64,000 bases of DNA, taken from contig NZ_SCNN01000001.1 of NCBI RefSeq assembly GCF_005503535.1, positions 744,001 to 808,000 on the forward strand. The letters are read 5' to 3'. Shown piece after piece: positions 45,767 through 53,894 of this stretch; positions within the stretch are counted from its first letter, which is position 1, and every line of letters begins with the position of its first letter. The position numbers and the translations under genes are program-made. Below the pieces are notes generated by a model, which saw only the letters and a program-made list of their open reading frames with translations, was not told the origin of the DNA and did not search any database. Origin of the DNA: Mesorhizobium comanense. Its GTDB lineage: Bacteria; Pseudomonadota; Alphaproteobacteria; Rhizobiales; Rhizobiaceae.

Positions 45767-45800
45767 ATAATTGACAATCTACGCATAATTGTTCTTATTT
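45767..45800. promoter_or_regulatory. Shared promoter region with direct repeat between ABC operon and hydrolase
   Basis: ATAATTG occurs at 45767-45773 and 45785-45791, 18 bp apart, in an AT-rich island. TTGACA (45771-45776) with TTATTT 18 bp on could drive the hydrolase gene. The direct repeat may be a regulator site; none is identified. Confidence 0.35.
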
Positions 45801-45915
45801 GAAAAGGATTTTTCAACGCAACCTAACCGGGAAGCGGGTTCCCGCAAAGGTATAGAAGCCGTGGCGCTTTGTTGCGCATCTGCACTGAAACGAGGCAATT
45901 CCAGCCGGAGGCACC

Positions 45916-46734
45916 ATGACGATCGCGCAGCATACCCTTGAAACCAGCCACGGCAGGATCGCCGTTCGCGACACCGGCGGCAAAGGCACGCCCGTGCTGC
46001 TGATCCACGGAAACTCTTCTTCCGGCGCGGTTTTCCGCAACCAGCTCGAGAGCCCGCTCGGCGAGCGCTACCGGCTCATCGCTCCCGACCTGCCGGGGCA
46101 CGGGGCTTCCGGCGACGCCATCGATCCGGAGCGTTCCTACAGTATGGAAGGCTACGCCGATGCGATGACCGAAGTGCTGAGGCTGCTCGGCGTTGGCAAG
46201 GCGATCGTGTTCGGCTGGTCGCTCGGCGGCCACATCGGCCTGGAGATGATCGACCGCTACCCCGGTCTTCTGGCTCTGATGATCACGGGCACTCCGCCCG
46301 TGGCGCCGGAAGAGGTGGGCAATGGCTTCAAGACCAGCCCGCACATGCATCTTGCCGGGCAGGAAACCTTCAGCGCCGCCGATGTCGATGCCTATGCGCG
46401 CAGCACCTGCGGCGAGCCGTTCGAGCCTTTCCTCCTCGAGACCGTCGCGCGCACCGATGGACGCGCACGGCGCCTGATGTTCGAGAAGTTCGCAGCCGGC
46501 ACCGGCCGCAACCAGCGCGAGATCGTCGCCGGCAAGACGCCGCCGATCGCCGTCCTCAACGGCATCGACGAACCGTTCGTCAACACTGACTTCGTCTCGG
46601 CCGTGAAGTTTTCCAACCTGTGGGAGGGCAAGGCTCATCTTCTCGACAATTCGGGCCATGCGCCGTTCTGGGATTCGCCGGATCGGTTCAACCCGATCTT
46701 CGCCCGCTTCCTGGCAAGCGTCGATAAGGGGTAG
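45916..46734 (+). CDS. Alpha/beta hydrolase
   Basis: 272-residue cytoplasmic hydrolase. The oxyanion segment is LLIHGNSSSG near residues 28-37, the nucleophile elbow is GWSLGGHIGLE near 94-104 (Ser in GxSxG) and the catalytic His is in LLDNSGHAPFWDSP near 244-257. A cap domain lies between. GCCGGAGGCACC precedes the start. It is divergent from the LivJ-like gene, so it could act on the imported compound; esterase, lactonase and haloalkane-type roles all remain possible. Confidence 0.85.
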   Translation: MTIAQHTLETSHGRIAVRDTGGKGTPVLLIHGNSSSGAVFRNQLESPLGERYRLIAPDLPGHGASGDAIDPERSYSMEGYADAMTEVLRLLGVGKAIVFGWSLGGHIGLEMIDRYPGLLALMITGTPPVAPEEVGNGFKTSPHMHLAGQETFSAADVDAYARSTCGEPFEPFLLETVARTDGRARRLMFEKFAAGTGRNQREIVAGKTPPIAVLNGIDEPFVNTDFVSAVKFSNLWEGKAHLLDNSGHAPFWDSPDRFNPIFARFLASVDKG

Positions 46735-46971
46735 GCGGATCACGCTGGCATCTGGACTGCCCCCCGCCAAGAACGCGGCTCGCTTCGGCTCGCCATGCGC
46801 CGGCCGTGCTACCTTACCGCAGGTTGCGAGAAAACCTTGCAGAGGCGCAGGCACTGCTTGCCGGATTGCGTTGAGATGCGATCAGCCCGTATAGGCATTT
46901 GCGCCGGCGGCCGCTCCTGATCCAAGGCGGTGATGGATTGCCGGCAATCGCCTGAGCAGTTGGAGCGCTGA

Positions 46972-48366
46972 ATGTCTCTTTTCACACGCCGCGGGCTCTT
47001 GAAGACCGCCGCCACGTTTGGCGCCGCTGGTGTCGGGTACGGAGCCATCGGCAGGTTTGGCGGCTGGGCCGCCGCAAGCCCGGATCCTGTCGTGCTGCGC
47101 ACGGCGAAAATCCAGGCCACGCTGATGGATGGCAGCCAGACCAACAATGTGCTGACCTATGGCAGCGCCGGAATGCCGCCGGTGCTCAGGATGAGGAAGG
47201 GCGAGCCCTTCGCGGCCCGCCTCGTCAACGCCATAGATGATCCCACGACCATCCATTGGCACGGCATTCGCCTGCCCAACAAGATGGATGGCGTGCCATT
47301 CCTGGTGCAGCCCTATGTCTACACCGGCGATCATTTCGACTACGCCTTCACGCCGCCCGACGCCGGCACCTTCTGGTATCATCCGCACTGCAACACGCTG
47401 GAGCAGATGGGCCATGGCCTGACCGGCGTGATCGTGGTCGAGAACCCCGGCGATCAGCAATTCGATGCCGAAGTGGTTCTCAATCTGCGCGACTGGCGGC
47501 TCGGTGACGACGCCCAGTTCATCGAGCAGTTCCGGCCTCGCGATGCCGCCAGGACCGGAACCTACGGCACGGTGCGCACCGCCAATTGGCTCGACCAGCC
47601 GCGGTATGACGCGCCTTCCGGCGGGCTGGTGCGGCTGCGGGTGGCAATTTCAGATGTTACCCGCATCTACGCCTTTCGCGTCGAGGGCGGCGAGGCTGAA
47701 GTCATCGCGCTCGACGGCAATCCGGTGCCCCGGCGCTTCTCGCCCGATGCGCTGCTGCTGGGACCGGGCCAGCGCATGGAACTCGCCGTCCGGATGCCCG
47801 ACGACGAGGGTGCGACCGTCAGCTTGCGCGACGTCAGGGGGACCAAGCCGAAAGTCATCGCGACTCTGCGATCGGTTGGGGCGTCCCTGAAGCGGGATGC
47901 TCGCGACGTGGCGCCCCTGGAGCCAAATCCGGTGCCCGAGGTCGACCTCTCCACCGCGCAGCACATCTCATTGGCGTTGAGCGCCACCGCCGAAAATGTT
48001 CCGAGCAACGGCATCTGCGGTTCGCTCGGCTACAGTTTCTGGGCCATCAACAAGGTGCCCTGGCCGGGCGATACGCCGGATCCCACCGCGCCGCTGGCCG
48101 AATTGAAGCTCGGCAAGAGCTACGTCATCGACATGGAGAACCTGACGCCGCAGTCGCATCCGATCCATCTGCACGGCATGAGCTTCAAGGTGCTGTCGTC
48201 CTCGACACGGCAGGTTGAGCCGCTGATTTCTGACACCTACCTCATCCAGGCCAACGAGAAAGTCAGCCTCGGCTTCGTCGCCGACAATCCCGGCGACTGG
48301 CTGCTGCATTGCCACATCATCGAGCACCAGAAATCCGGCATGACGAGCTACGTCAGGGTGGTTTGA
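46972..48366 (+). CDS. Multicopper oxidase, Tat-exported
   Basis: 464-residue laccase-like enzyme of three cupredoxin domains. The leader FTRRGLLKTAATFGAAGVGY is a twin-arginine signal, so it is exported folded. All copper sites are visible: HWHG near residue 90, WYHPHC near 133, HPIHLHG near 399, and HCHIIEHQKSGM near 444-455 (T1 Cys, with Met as axial ligand). The natural substrate may be Cu(I), Fe(II), Mn(II) or a phenol; there is no Met-rich insert of the CueO type. It appears to be a single gene convergent with the PTS genes. Confidence 0.9.
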   Translation: MSLFTRRGLLKTAATFGAAGVGYGAIGRFGGWAAASPDPVVLRTAKIQATLMDGSQTNNVLTYGSAGMPPVLRMRKGEPFAARLVNAIDDPTTIHWHGIRLPNKMDGVPFLVQPYVYTGDHFDYAFTPPDAGTFWYHPHCNTLEQMGHGLTGVIVVENPGDQQFDAEVVLNLRDWRLGDDAQFIEQFRPRDAARTGTYGTVRTANWLDQPRYDAPSGGLVRLRVAISDVTRIYAFRVEGGEAEVIALDGNPVPRRFSPDALLLGPGQRMELAVRMPDDEGATVSLRDVRGTKPKVIATLRSVGASLKRDARDVAPLEPNPVPEVDLSTAQHISLALSATAENVPSNGICGSLGYSFWAINKVPWPGDTPDPTAPLAELKLGKSYVIDMENLTPQSHPIHLHGMSFKVLSSSTRQVEPLISDTYLIQANEKVSLGFVADNPGDWLLHCHIIEHQKSGMTSYVRVV

Positions 48367-48385
48367 AGCCCGCTTCGTCCGCGAT

Positions 48386-48673
48386 CTATTTGCGCAGCTG
48401 CGCCTCGATCTCGTCGAGCACCTTGTCCTTGCCGATGCCGGTAAGGAAGGCGAGCCCCTTGATGACCGGCTTGGTCACCGAAGCAGAGATCGGCGTGGTG
48501 GCGACGATGAAGTCGACGCTGTCGGCCAGCCCGGGCACTTCGGTCGCCTTCGCCTGCTGCGCGTTGAAGGTAAGGCCGCGCTTCTTCATCGCCTCGGTGA
48601 CGGCGACATTGACGGCCGTCGAGGTGGCTACGCCCGTGCCGCAGGCAAAGAGAATTGTTTTCTGTCTGGACAT
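48386..48673 (-). CDS. PTS IIB component, galactitol family
   Basis: 95-residue phosphoryl carrier. The phosphorylated Cys is in LFACGTGVATSTAV near residues 8-21, the usual IIB(Gat) loop. The rest matches the family fold: QAKATEVPGLADSVDFIVATT then KPVIKGLAFLTGIG (given as separate blocks). It lies 17 bp after the IIA gene and is last in the operon IIC-IIA-IIB. It would pass phosphate from IIA to the sugar bound at IIC. Confidence 0.88.
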   Translation of the reverse strand: MSRQKTILFACGTGVATSTAVNVAVTEAMKKRGLTFNAQQAKATEVPGLADSVDFIVATTPISASVTKPVIKGLAFLTGIGKDKVLDEIEAQLRK

Positions 48674-48690
48674 TTCTTGTTCCTCCTTTT

Positions 48691-49152
48691 TCAGCCGAGC
48701 ACGGCGCGCACGTCGTCGAGCGTCCTGGCCGTCCTCAGCCCGTCCAGCGCTTCCGGATTCTGAATGGTGGCCATCACGGATTGCAAGGCTTCAATCTGCT
48801 TGTCCTTGTCGTTGATGGCAAGCAGGAAGACGAAGCCGACCGGCAGCTTCTCGTCGGGATCTTCCATGTTGGCGAAGGTCACCGGCTGCTTGAGCGTGCC
48901 CATCGCGATGCCGGGCTTCAGCACGTGTTCGGGATCGGTATGCGGGACGGCGACATTGTCGGCGCGCTCCAGCGGCAGTCCCGTCGGAATTGTGTTCTCG
49001 CGGCGCACGACGGCGTCGGCATAGGTGCTCTTGACGTAGCCGAGCTTTTCGAGCCGCCCGGCCAGGATGCGGATGATTTCCTCATTGGTCGAGGCGTCGG
49101 ATCCGAGCACGATCGCGTCGGGATCGAGAAGCTGCATGAGGCCGTCGGACAT
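48691..49152 (-). CDS. PTS IIA component, galactitol/fructose family
   Basis: 153-residue phosphoryl carrier of the PTS EIIA type 2 domain. The phosphorylated His is in NVAVPHTDPEHV near residues 66-77. ENTIPTGLPLERADN just before it and the C-terminal helix IQNPEALDGLRTA are typical. AGACGGAGTAGAAT precedes the ATG. It receives phosphate from HPr or NPr, which must be encoded elsewhere. A strong hairpin lies between it and the IIC gene. Confidence 0.88.
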   Translation of the reverse strand: MSDGLMQLLDPDAIVLGSDASTNEEIIRILAGRLEKLGYVKSTYADAVVRRENTIPTGLPLERADNVAVPHTDPEHVLKPGIAMGTLKQPVTFANMEDPDEKLPVGFVFLLAINDKDKQIEALQSVMATIQNPEALDGLRTARTLDDVRAVLG

Positions 49153-49171
49153 ATTCTACTCCGTCTATAAA

Positions 49172-49212
49172 GATCGTGCGCCCTCTCGATGAAAGAGATA
49201 GGGCGCACGATC
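49172..49212 (-). promoter_or_regulatory. Perfect 13-bp hairpin between PTS IIC and IIA genes
   Basis: GATCGTGCGCCCT (49172-49184) and AGGGCGCACGATC (49200-49212) pair completely around a 15-nt loop that can add three further pairs (CTC/GAG). In the transcript it is followed by TTTATAGACGG, a short U-run. It could be a partial terminator or an RNA-processing or stability element within the operon. Confidence 0.65.
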
Positions 49213-49238
49213 ATTTCGAAATGAAGGCGCGTCGCGGT

Positions 49239-50645
49239 TCAGGCGGTGCCTTCCGCCGGCTCGTCCTCGGCGCCCGCTGCCCGCTCCCAGCCCAGCGTGT
49301 TGCGGCGGTAGAGAAGGAAGAGTGCCGCGATCACCACCGCGATCACGATGATGCCGACGAGGCCGAGGCCCTGGATCGCTTCGATGATCACATAGGGAAC
49401 CCACAGGAAGCCGTCGACCACGGAAGTGATCTGCAACGCATCCGCCGGCAGCTTGAAGCCCGAGGCGACGGCGGCACTGGTGAACAGCGGCGCGAGCGCG
49501 TTGGCGACATAGAAACCGATGGCCAGCGTGACGGTGCCGATCACCACCATGCGGAACACATTGCCTTTCACCAGCGGCGCTGTCATGGCGACGATGAACG
49601 GGATGACCGCCAGGTCGGCGAACAGGATGACGCGGTTGCCGGGCAGGATCACCGACAGGACGATCGCGATCGGCACCAGGATCAGCGACGACGAGATCGC
49701 GGCGGGATGGCCGATCAGGATCGCGGAGTCTAGGCCGACGAGAAGCTCGCGGTCGCCGGTACGCTTGCGCACGAATTCCTGCGCGGCGTCGGAAACCGGA
49801 AGCAGGCCTTCCATCAGGATCTTCACCATGCGCGGCAGAAGCAGCATCACCGCCGCCAGCGTCATGCCGGTGCCGAGCACCTTGGCGAGCACCGTGCCGA
49901 GATCGCCGGCATTGTAGAAGGCGATGGCGCCGAGCACGAGGCCGATGATCAAGCCGAGCACGACGGGCTCACCAAAGACGCCGAAGCGGCGCTCGATGGT
50001 TTCGGTGTTGATGTTGATACGGTTGATGCCCGGGATACGGTCCATGATCCAGTTCAGGATGATGGCGATCGGCAGGATCTGCGCCGAGGCCAGATGTGGC
50101 ACCGAGATGCCGGGCACGCCGTAGAACTGCTGCACGGCACGCGCCGACCAGTCGGCGAACAGCAGCGACAGTGCGGCCACCAGCGCCGCGATGGCGATGC
50201 CGTAGGCCAGATTGTCGGTTGCCGCCACCACGAGCGAGCCGACGAAGGCGAAGTGCCAGAAATTCCAGACGTCGACGTTCAGCGTACGCGTCATGCGCGT
50301 CAGAAGCAGCACGATGTTGACCAGGATGCCGACCGGGATGACCCAGAGGCCGACCGACGAACCGAAGGCGATCGCAGCCGCCGACGGCCAGCCGACATCG
50401 ATGATGTCGCGGTGGATGCCGGTGTTGGTCACGATGGCCTTCGCCACGTCGCCGATCGACGTGAACATCAGGCCAAGCACGAGGTTGATACCGATGAAGG
50501 CGACGCCGATGGTGACGGCGGCGCGGAAGGCCTTGCTCACCTTGGCGCCCAGGACCACGGCGATGATGAAAATGACGATCGGCAGCAGGATTGTCGCGCC
50601 GAGCGTGTCGATGGCCCCTTTGAGGCCAGCGAGAACAGTATCCAT
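49239..50645 (-). CDS. PTS IIC component, galactitol family permease
   Basis: 468-residue inner-membrane sugar permease. The protein has 10 or more hydrophobic segments, starting with ATILLPIVIFIIAVVLGAKV near residues 17-36. The EIIC-GAT character is seen in VGLWVIPVGILVNIVLLLTR near 108-127, DVWNFWHFAFVGSLV near 135-149 and DSAILIGHPAAISSSLILVP near 312-331. The C-terminus is acidic (AGAEDEPAEGTA). The ATG at 50643-50645 follows GGGAGGAAC, which rejects the longer frame upstream. First gene of the operon; the sugar is unknown and may be a polyol. Confidence 0.9.
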   Translation of the reverse strand: MDTVLAGLKGAIDTLGATILLPIVIFIIAVVLGAKVSKAFRAAVTIGVAFIGINLVLGLMFTSIGDVAKAIVTNTGIHRDIIDVGWPSAAAIAFGSSVGLWVIPVGILVNIVLLLTRMTRTLNVDVWNFWHFAFVGSLVVAATDNLAYGIAIAALVAALSLLFADWSARAVQQFYGVPGISVPHLASAQILPIAIILNWIMDRIPGINRININTETIERRFGVFGEPVVLGLIIGLVLGAIAFYNAGDLGTVLAKVLGTGMTLAAVMLLLPRMVKILMEGLLPVSDAAQEFVRKRTGDRELLVGLDSAILIGHPAAISSSLILVPIAIVLSVILPGNRVILFADLAVIPFIVAMTAPLVKGNVFRMVVIGTVTLAIGFYVANALAPLFTSAAVASGFKLPADALQITSVVDGFLWVPYVIIEAIQGLGLVGIIVIAVVIAALFLLYRRNTLGWERAAGAEDEPAEGTA

Positions 50646-50989
50646 TGTTCCTCCCCTGGAGCCCGGGCCCTGCCCGAAGGTGCTCCGTTGATCTCGTCCA
50701 TGCCTTTGCCACAACTTGGCGCAAAGGCTTCCCCAACCTAACGAGAGGCCGAATGCCCATCCGGAAAGCACCCCGGACTGAACATTTGCCTTTGTTAGCA
50801 AACGAATGTTTTATTGGGTCTGTTCACGGCAATGTCAATTGGCAACCCTTTGGGCCAATCCGGCCGGAAAATCCCCCTTTTTTCGACCGGATTTCGTTGG
50901 AAATCGCCGCTTGCCGGCGGTTTCGTTGGCACAGCCGGCCCGTCCCTGCTAATCCGGCCCCAAATCAAGAAGCTGTGGACATCCCCCGC
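50646..50989. other. 344-bp divergent regulatory region of the PTS operon and oxidoreductase
   Basis: Contains the inverted repeat at 50781-50810 and an AT-rich patch around it. I see no gene on either strand that has a ribosome site, and no regulator gene beside the PTS. Confidence 0.55.
50781..50810. promoter_or_regulatory. Candidate operator of the PTS/oxidoreductase divergon
   Basis: AACATTTG (50781-50788) and CGAATGTT (50803-50810) are inverted with one mismatch; inside lies TTTGTTAGCAAA. Such an AT-rich palindrome between divergent sugar genes is a good operator candidate; the binding protein is not in the window. Confidence 0.45.
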
Positions 50990-52324
50990 ATGACCAATGT
51001 CGCCCTGACCGGGCTTGCTCGCGATCTTGCGAACCGCGCAGCCGAGGGACGCCCGGTGCGCATCGGCGTCATCGGGTCGGGCGAGATGGGCACCGATCTC
51101 GTCACGCAAGGCATGCTGATGCCGGGCATCTCGGTCTGTGCCATCTCGACACGGCGCCCGCACACCGCGCGTGACGCCATCCGCATCGCCTATGGCGACG
51201 AGGCGATGGCGGTCGAGGCCGATACCGCCTCGAAAGTCACGGCGGCGATCGAAGCCGGAAAGATCGCCATCACCTCCAACGAGATGCTGGTCATCAACCC
51301 GCTGATCGACGTCGTCATCGACGCCACGGGAAAGCCCGGCGTCGCCGCCGATTTCTGCCTGTCGGCGATGGAGCATGGCAAGCATCTGGTAATGATGAAT
51401 GTCGAGGCCGATGTCACCATCGGCTGCTATCTCAAGCAGCAGGCCGACCGGCTCGGCGTCGTCTATTCGGTAGGGGCCGGCGACGAGCCGTCGAGCTGCA
51501 TGGAACTGATCGAATTCGCATCCGCGCTCGGGCTGACCATCGTCTCGGCGGGCAAGGGCAAGAACAACCCGCTCAACCGCGACGCCGTGCCCGACGATTA
51601 TCGCGAGGAAGCCATCCGCCGCAACATGAACCCGCGCATGCTGGTCGAGTTCGTCGATGGGTCAAAGACGATGGTCGAGATGTGCGCGATCGCCAACGCC
51701 ACCGGGCTTGTGCCCGACGTGCCGGGCATGCATGGCCCGAAGGCCGATCGCGATGATCTGGCCAAGGTCCTGATTCCGCGCGAGGCCGGTGGGCTGCTGT
51801 TGAAGAAAGGCGTCGTCGACTACACGATTGGCAAGGGCGTCGCGCCCGGTGTCTTCGTCATCGTCGAGGCCACGCATCCGCGCATCATCGAACGCATGGA
51901 CGATCTGCATATCGGCCACGGCCCTTACTACAGCCTCTTCCGGCCCTATCACCTGACATCGCTGGAAGTGCCGTTGACGGCGGCCCGCATCATGCTGTCC
52001 GGCAAGCCCGACATGGTGCCACTGCCACGCCCGGTCGCCGAGGTCTGCGCCGTCGCCAAGCGCGATCTCGCCGCCGGCGAGACCTTCGATGCGATCGGCG
52101 AGACCTGCTATCGCTCCTGGACCATGACCGTCGGCGACGCCCGCACCCAGCGTGCCGTGCCGGTCGGCCTGCTCGAGGGAGGCAAGGTGTTGAAACCGGT
52201 CAGGAAAGGCGATTTGCTGACTGCCGACAACGCCGCGCCCGATCCGACGACGAAGCTGTTCGCGTTACGCCGGCTCCAGGACGAGATGCTTTACGGAAAA
52301 CAGGTCGCTATGGCAGCGTCATGA
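50990..52324 (+). CDS. NAD(P)-dependent oxidoreductase with C-terminal SAF domain (homoserine dehydrogenase-like)
   Basis: 444 residues. Residues about 20-130 are a Rossmann fold (RIGVIGSGEMGTDLV, then VVIDATGKPGVAAD near 108-121). The central part resembles homoserine dehydrogenase catalytic folds (YSVGAGDEPSSCMELIEFA; GKGKNNPLN near 190). Residues about 350-420 are a SAF domain (AVAKRDLAAGETFD and GLLEGGKVLKPVRKGDLL), which often leads to wrong FlgA-type naming. Members of this family repeatedly stand beside sugar or polyol genes. The ATG at 50990 is chosen for lack of conserved sequence upstream; a GTG at 50975 is possible. Function is likely a dehydrogenase for the PTS product. Confidence 0.8.
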   Translation: MTNVALTGLARDLANRAAEGRPVRIGVIGSGEMGTDLVTQGMLMPGISVCAISTRRPHTARDAIRIAYGDEAMAVEADTASKVTAAIEAGKIAITSNEMLVINPLIDVVIDATGKPGVAADFCLSAMEHGKHLVMMNVEADVTIGCYLKQQADRLGVVYSVGAGDEPSSCMELIEFASALGLTIVSAGKGKNNPLNRDAVPDDYREEAIRRNMNPRMLVEFVDGSKTMVEMCAIANATGLVPDVPGMHGPKADRDDLAKVLIPREAGGLLLKKGVVDYTIGKGVAPGVFVIVEATHPRIIERMDDLHIGHGPYYSLFRPYHLTSLEVPLTAARIMLSGKPDMVPLPRPVAEVCAVAKRDLAAGETFDAIGETCYRSWTMTVGDARTQRAVPVGLLEGGKVLKPVRKGDLLTADNAAPDPTTKLFALRRLQDEMLYGKQVAMAAS

Positions 52325-52369
52325 CAAATGCGCTATGTTGTAGTGACAGATGTCGCTGAGGATCGGCCA

Positions 52370-52612
52370 ATGAATCTCCAGATCAGGGATCCGCGTGCGC
52401 GTGAACTCGCACGACGGCTTGCCGCCAAGCGCAAGATTTCCATGACCGAGGCGGTTATCGAAGCGCTTGAATCCGAATTGAAGCGGGAAAGCGGACGCAT
52501 CCCTCTGGCGGAACGGCTTGCTGCCATCGCCAAGGATTTAAAGGCCAAAGCCGGCCAAGGCGGTCGGCCTGTAAGCAAGGACGAGATTGACGACATGTGG
52601 GGACATCCCTGA
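52370..52612 (+). CDS. vapB: VapB-type antitoxin
   Basis: 80-residue antitoxin of the Rv0623/PSK-type group. The N-terminal 45 residues form a ribbon-helix-helix DNA-binding fold (MNLQIRDPRARELARRLA, then SMTEAVIEALESELKRE), and the C-terminal part with KAKAGQGGRPVSKDEIDDMW is the segment that wraps the toxin. The ATG at 52370 has a GAGGATCGG upstream. Its stop overlaps the toxin start (TGATG), usual for VapBC pairs. It lies 45 bp after the oxidoreductase gene. Confidence 0.88.
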   Translation: MNLQIRDPRARELARRLAAKRKISMTEAVIEALESELKRESGRIPLAERLAAIAKDLKAKAGQGGRPVSKDEIDDMWGHP

Positions 52613-53004
52613 TGTTTGTTGACACCTCTGTCGTTGTCGCAATTCTTTCGGAAGAAGGGGATGCCGGCGAATGGAGCAACCGAATCCAGGCGGCACCGCA
52701 CAAGATCACTTCAGCACTGGTCGTGCTGGAAGCAGCGATGCGGCTTTCCACCATGCTTGCTGTAGAGCCGGTTGTCGTGGAAGCGGCGATAGAGGTATTT
52801 CTTCGCGAGGCTGAAATCGAAATTGTGCCGATCGGTGCTGGCGATGCCAAGCTCGCGATCCAGGCGTTTTCAGCCTACGGAAAAGGGCGGGGACATCCCG
52901 CCCAACTCAACCTCGCAGATTGTCTTTCTTACGCCTGCGCCAAGAGCCGCGGCTCGGTTCTGCTCTACAAAGGCAACGACTTCTCGCATACGGATCTCGC
53001 GTAG
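52612..53004 (+). CDS. vapC: VapC-type PIN-domain toxin
   Basis: 130-residue PIN endoribonuclease; such toxins usually cut tRNA or rRNA. The acidic metal-binding residues are visible: Asp4 in MFVDTSVVV, Glu40 in ALVVLEAAMR, Asp103 in LADCLSYACAK and Asp123 in GNDFSHTDL. All four are present, so the toxin should be active. The ATG at 52612 overlaps the vapB stop codon. It ends 13 bp from proC on the other strand. Confidence 0.9.
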   Translation: MFVDTSVVVAILSEEGDAGEWSNRIQAAPHKITSALVVLEAAMRLSTMLAVEPVVVEAAIEVFLREAEIEIVPIGAGDAKLAIQAFSAYGKGRGHPAQLNLADCLSYACAKSRGSVLLYKGNDFSHTDLA

Positions 53005-53017
53005 CGGCACACTCCGC

Positions 53018-53833
53018 TTACTTCCCCAACTCGATCGACCGCAGCCGCGCCGCTTCCACAGCCTGGGTGAGTAGATCGGTCAGCCGGTCCTCGCCCATCA
53101 GCACGCCAAGCGCCGCCGCCGTCGTGCCATTGGGGCTGGTGACCTGCTGGCGCAGCACGCCAGGGTCTTCCTTGCTCTCGGCGGCGAGCGAGGCGGCACC
53201 GTAGACCGTCTGCATGGCGAGCAGCCTGGCGGTCGCCGCTGGCAGGCCCGCTTTCTCGGCGGCCACCGTCAGCGCTTCGATGAAGTGGAAGATATAGGCC
53301 GGTCCCGATCCTGACACGGCGGTAACCGCATCCATCAGGCTCTCGTCGTCGATGGTCGCCACTTCGCCGCTGGCCGACAACAGATCGGTGACGAAACGCT
53401 TGGTGTCGTCGGAGACGAGCTTGTTGGAGAACACCACCATCATGCCTTTGCCGATGGCCGCCGGCGTGTTGGGCATGCAACGCACGACGGGCGCATGGCT
53501 GCCGAGGATCTCCTCGAAGGTGGCGGCGGGCGTGCCGGCGGCGATGCTGACGAAAGTCGTGCGGCCATCGCCGAAGCGCTTGTAGGCGGCGGTGACGTCG
53601 CGGATCACCTGTGGCTTCACCGCGATGACGACGAGACTGGGCACGGCATCGGCCGGGATCGCACCGGCATCGGCCGCGCTTGCGCAACCGAGCGCCGCCG
53701 CGCGATTGCGCAGATCGGCATTGGGCTCGACCACGAAGACCGCCGATGGCGCGAGCTTGCCGGATTTCAGCCAGCCCGAGAGCATGGCGTAACCCATATT
53801 GCCGCAGCCGGCGAGAACAAGCCTGATCGTCAT
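53018..53833 (-). CDS. proC: Pyrroline-5-carboxylate reductase
   Basis: Last enzyme of proline synthesis, reducing pyrroline-5-carboxylate with NAD(P)H. The 271-residue protein has the Rossmann start IRLVLAGCGNMGYAMLSGWL, VVIAVKPQVI near 70, RCMPNTPAAIGKGM near 117-130 and the family signature region AVSGSGPAYIFHFIEAL near 162-178, then QVTSPNGTTAAALGVL near 228-243. The ATG at 53831-53833 follows CTGGAGGGCTCTCA, which decides against the longer frame. Confidence 0.95.
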   Translation of the reverse strand: MTIRLVLAGCGNMGYAMLSGWLKSGKLAPSAVFVVEPNADLRNRAAALGCASAADAGAIPADAVPSLVVIAVKPQVIRDVTAAYKRFGDGRTTFVSIAAGTPAATFEEILGSHAPVVRCMPNTPAAIGKGMMVVFSNKLVSDDTKRFVTDLLSASGEVATIDDESLMDAVTAVSGSGPAYIFHFIEALTVAAEKAGLPAATARLLAMQTVYGAASLAAESKEDPGVLRQQVTSPNGTTAAALGVLMGEDRLTDLLTQAVEAARLRSIELGK

Positions 53834-53894
53834 TGAGAGCCCTCCAGAGGTAGGCCCTTCCCATAGACGTTCAGGTTCAGCCGTGGAAGCCCTG

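Noticed and set aside
45384..45774. A second small gene overlapping the start of the LivJ-like gene on either strand
   Set aside because: Frames are short, Ser/Ala/Arg-rich shadows of the signal-peptide region and lack start signals.
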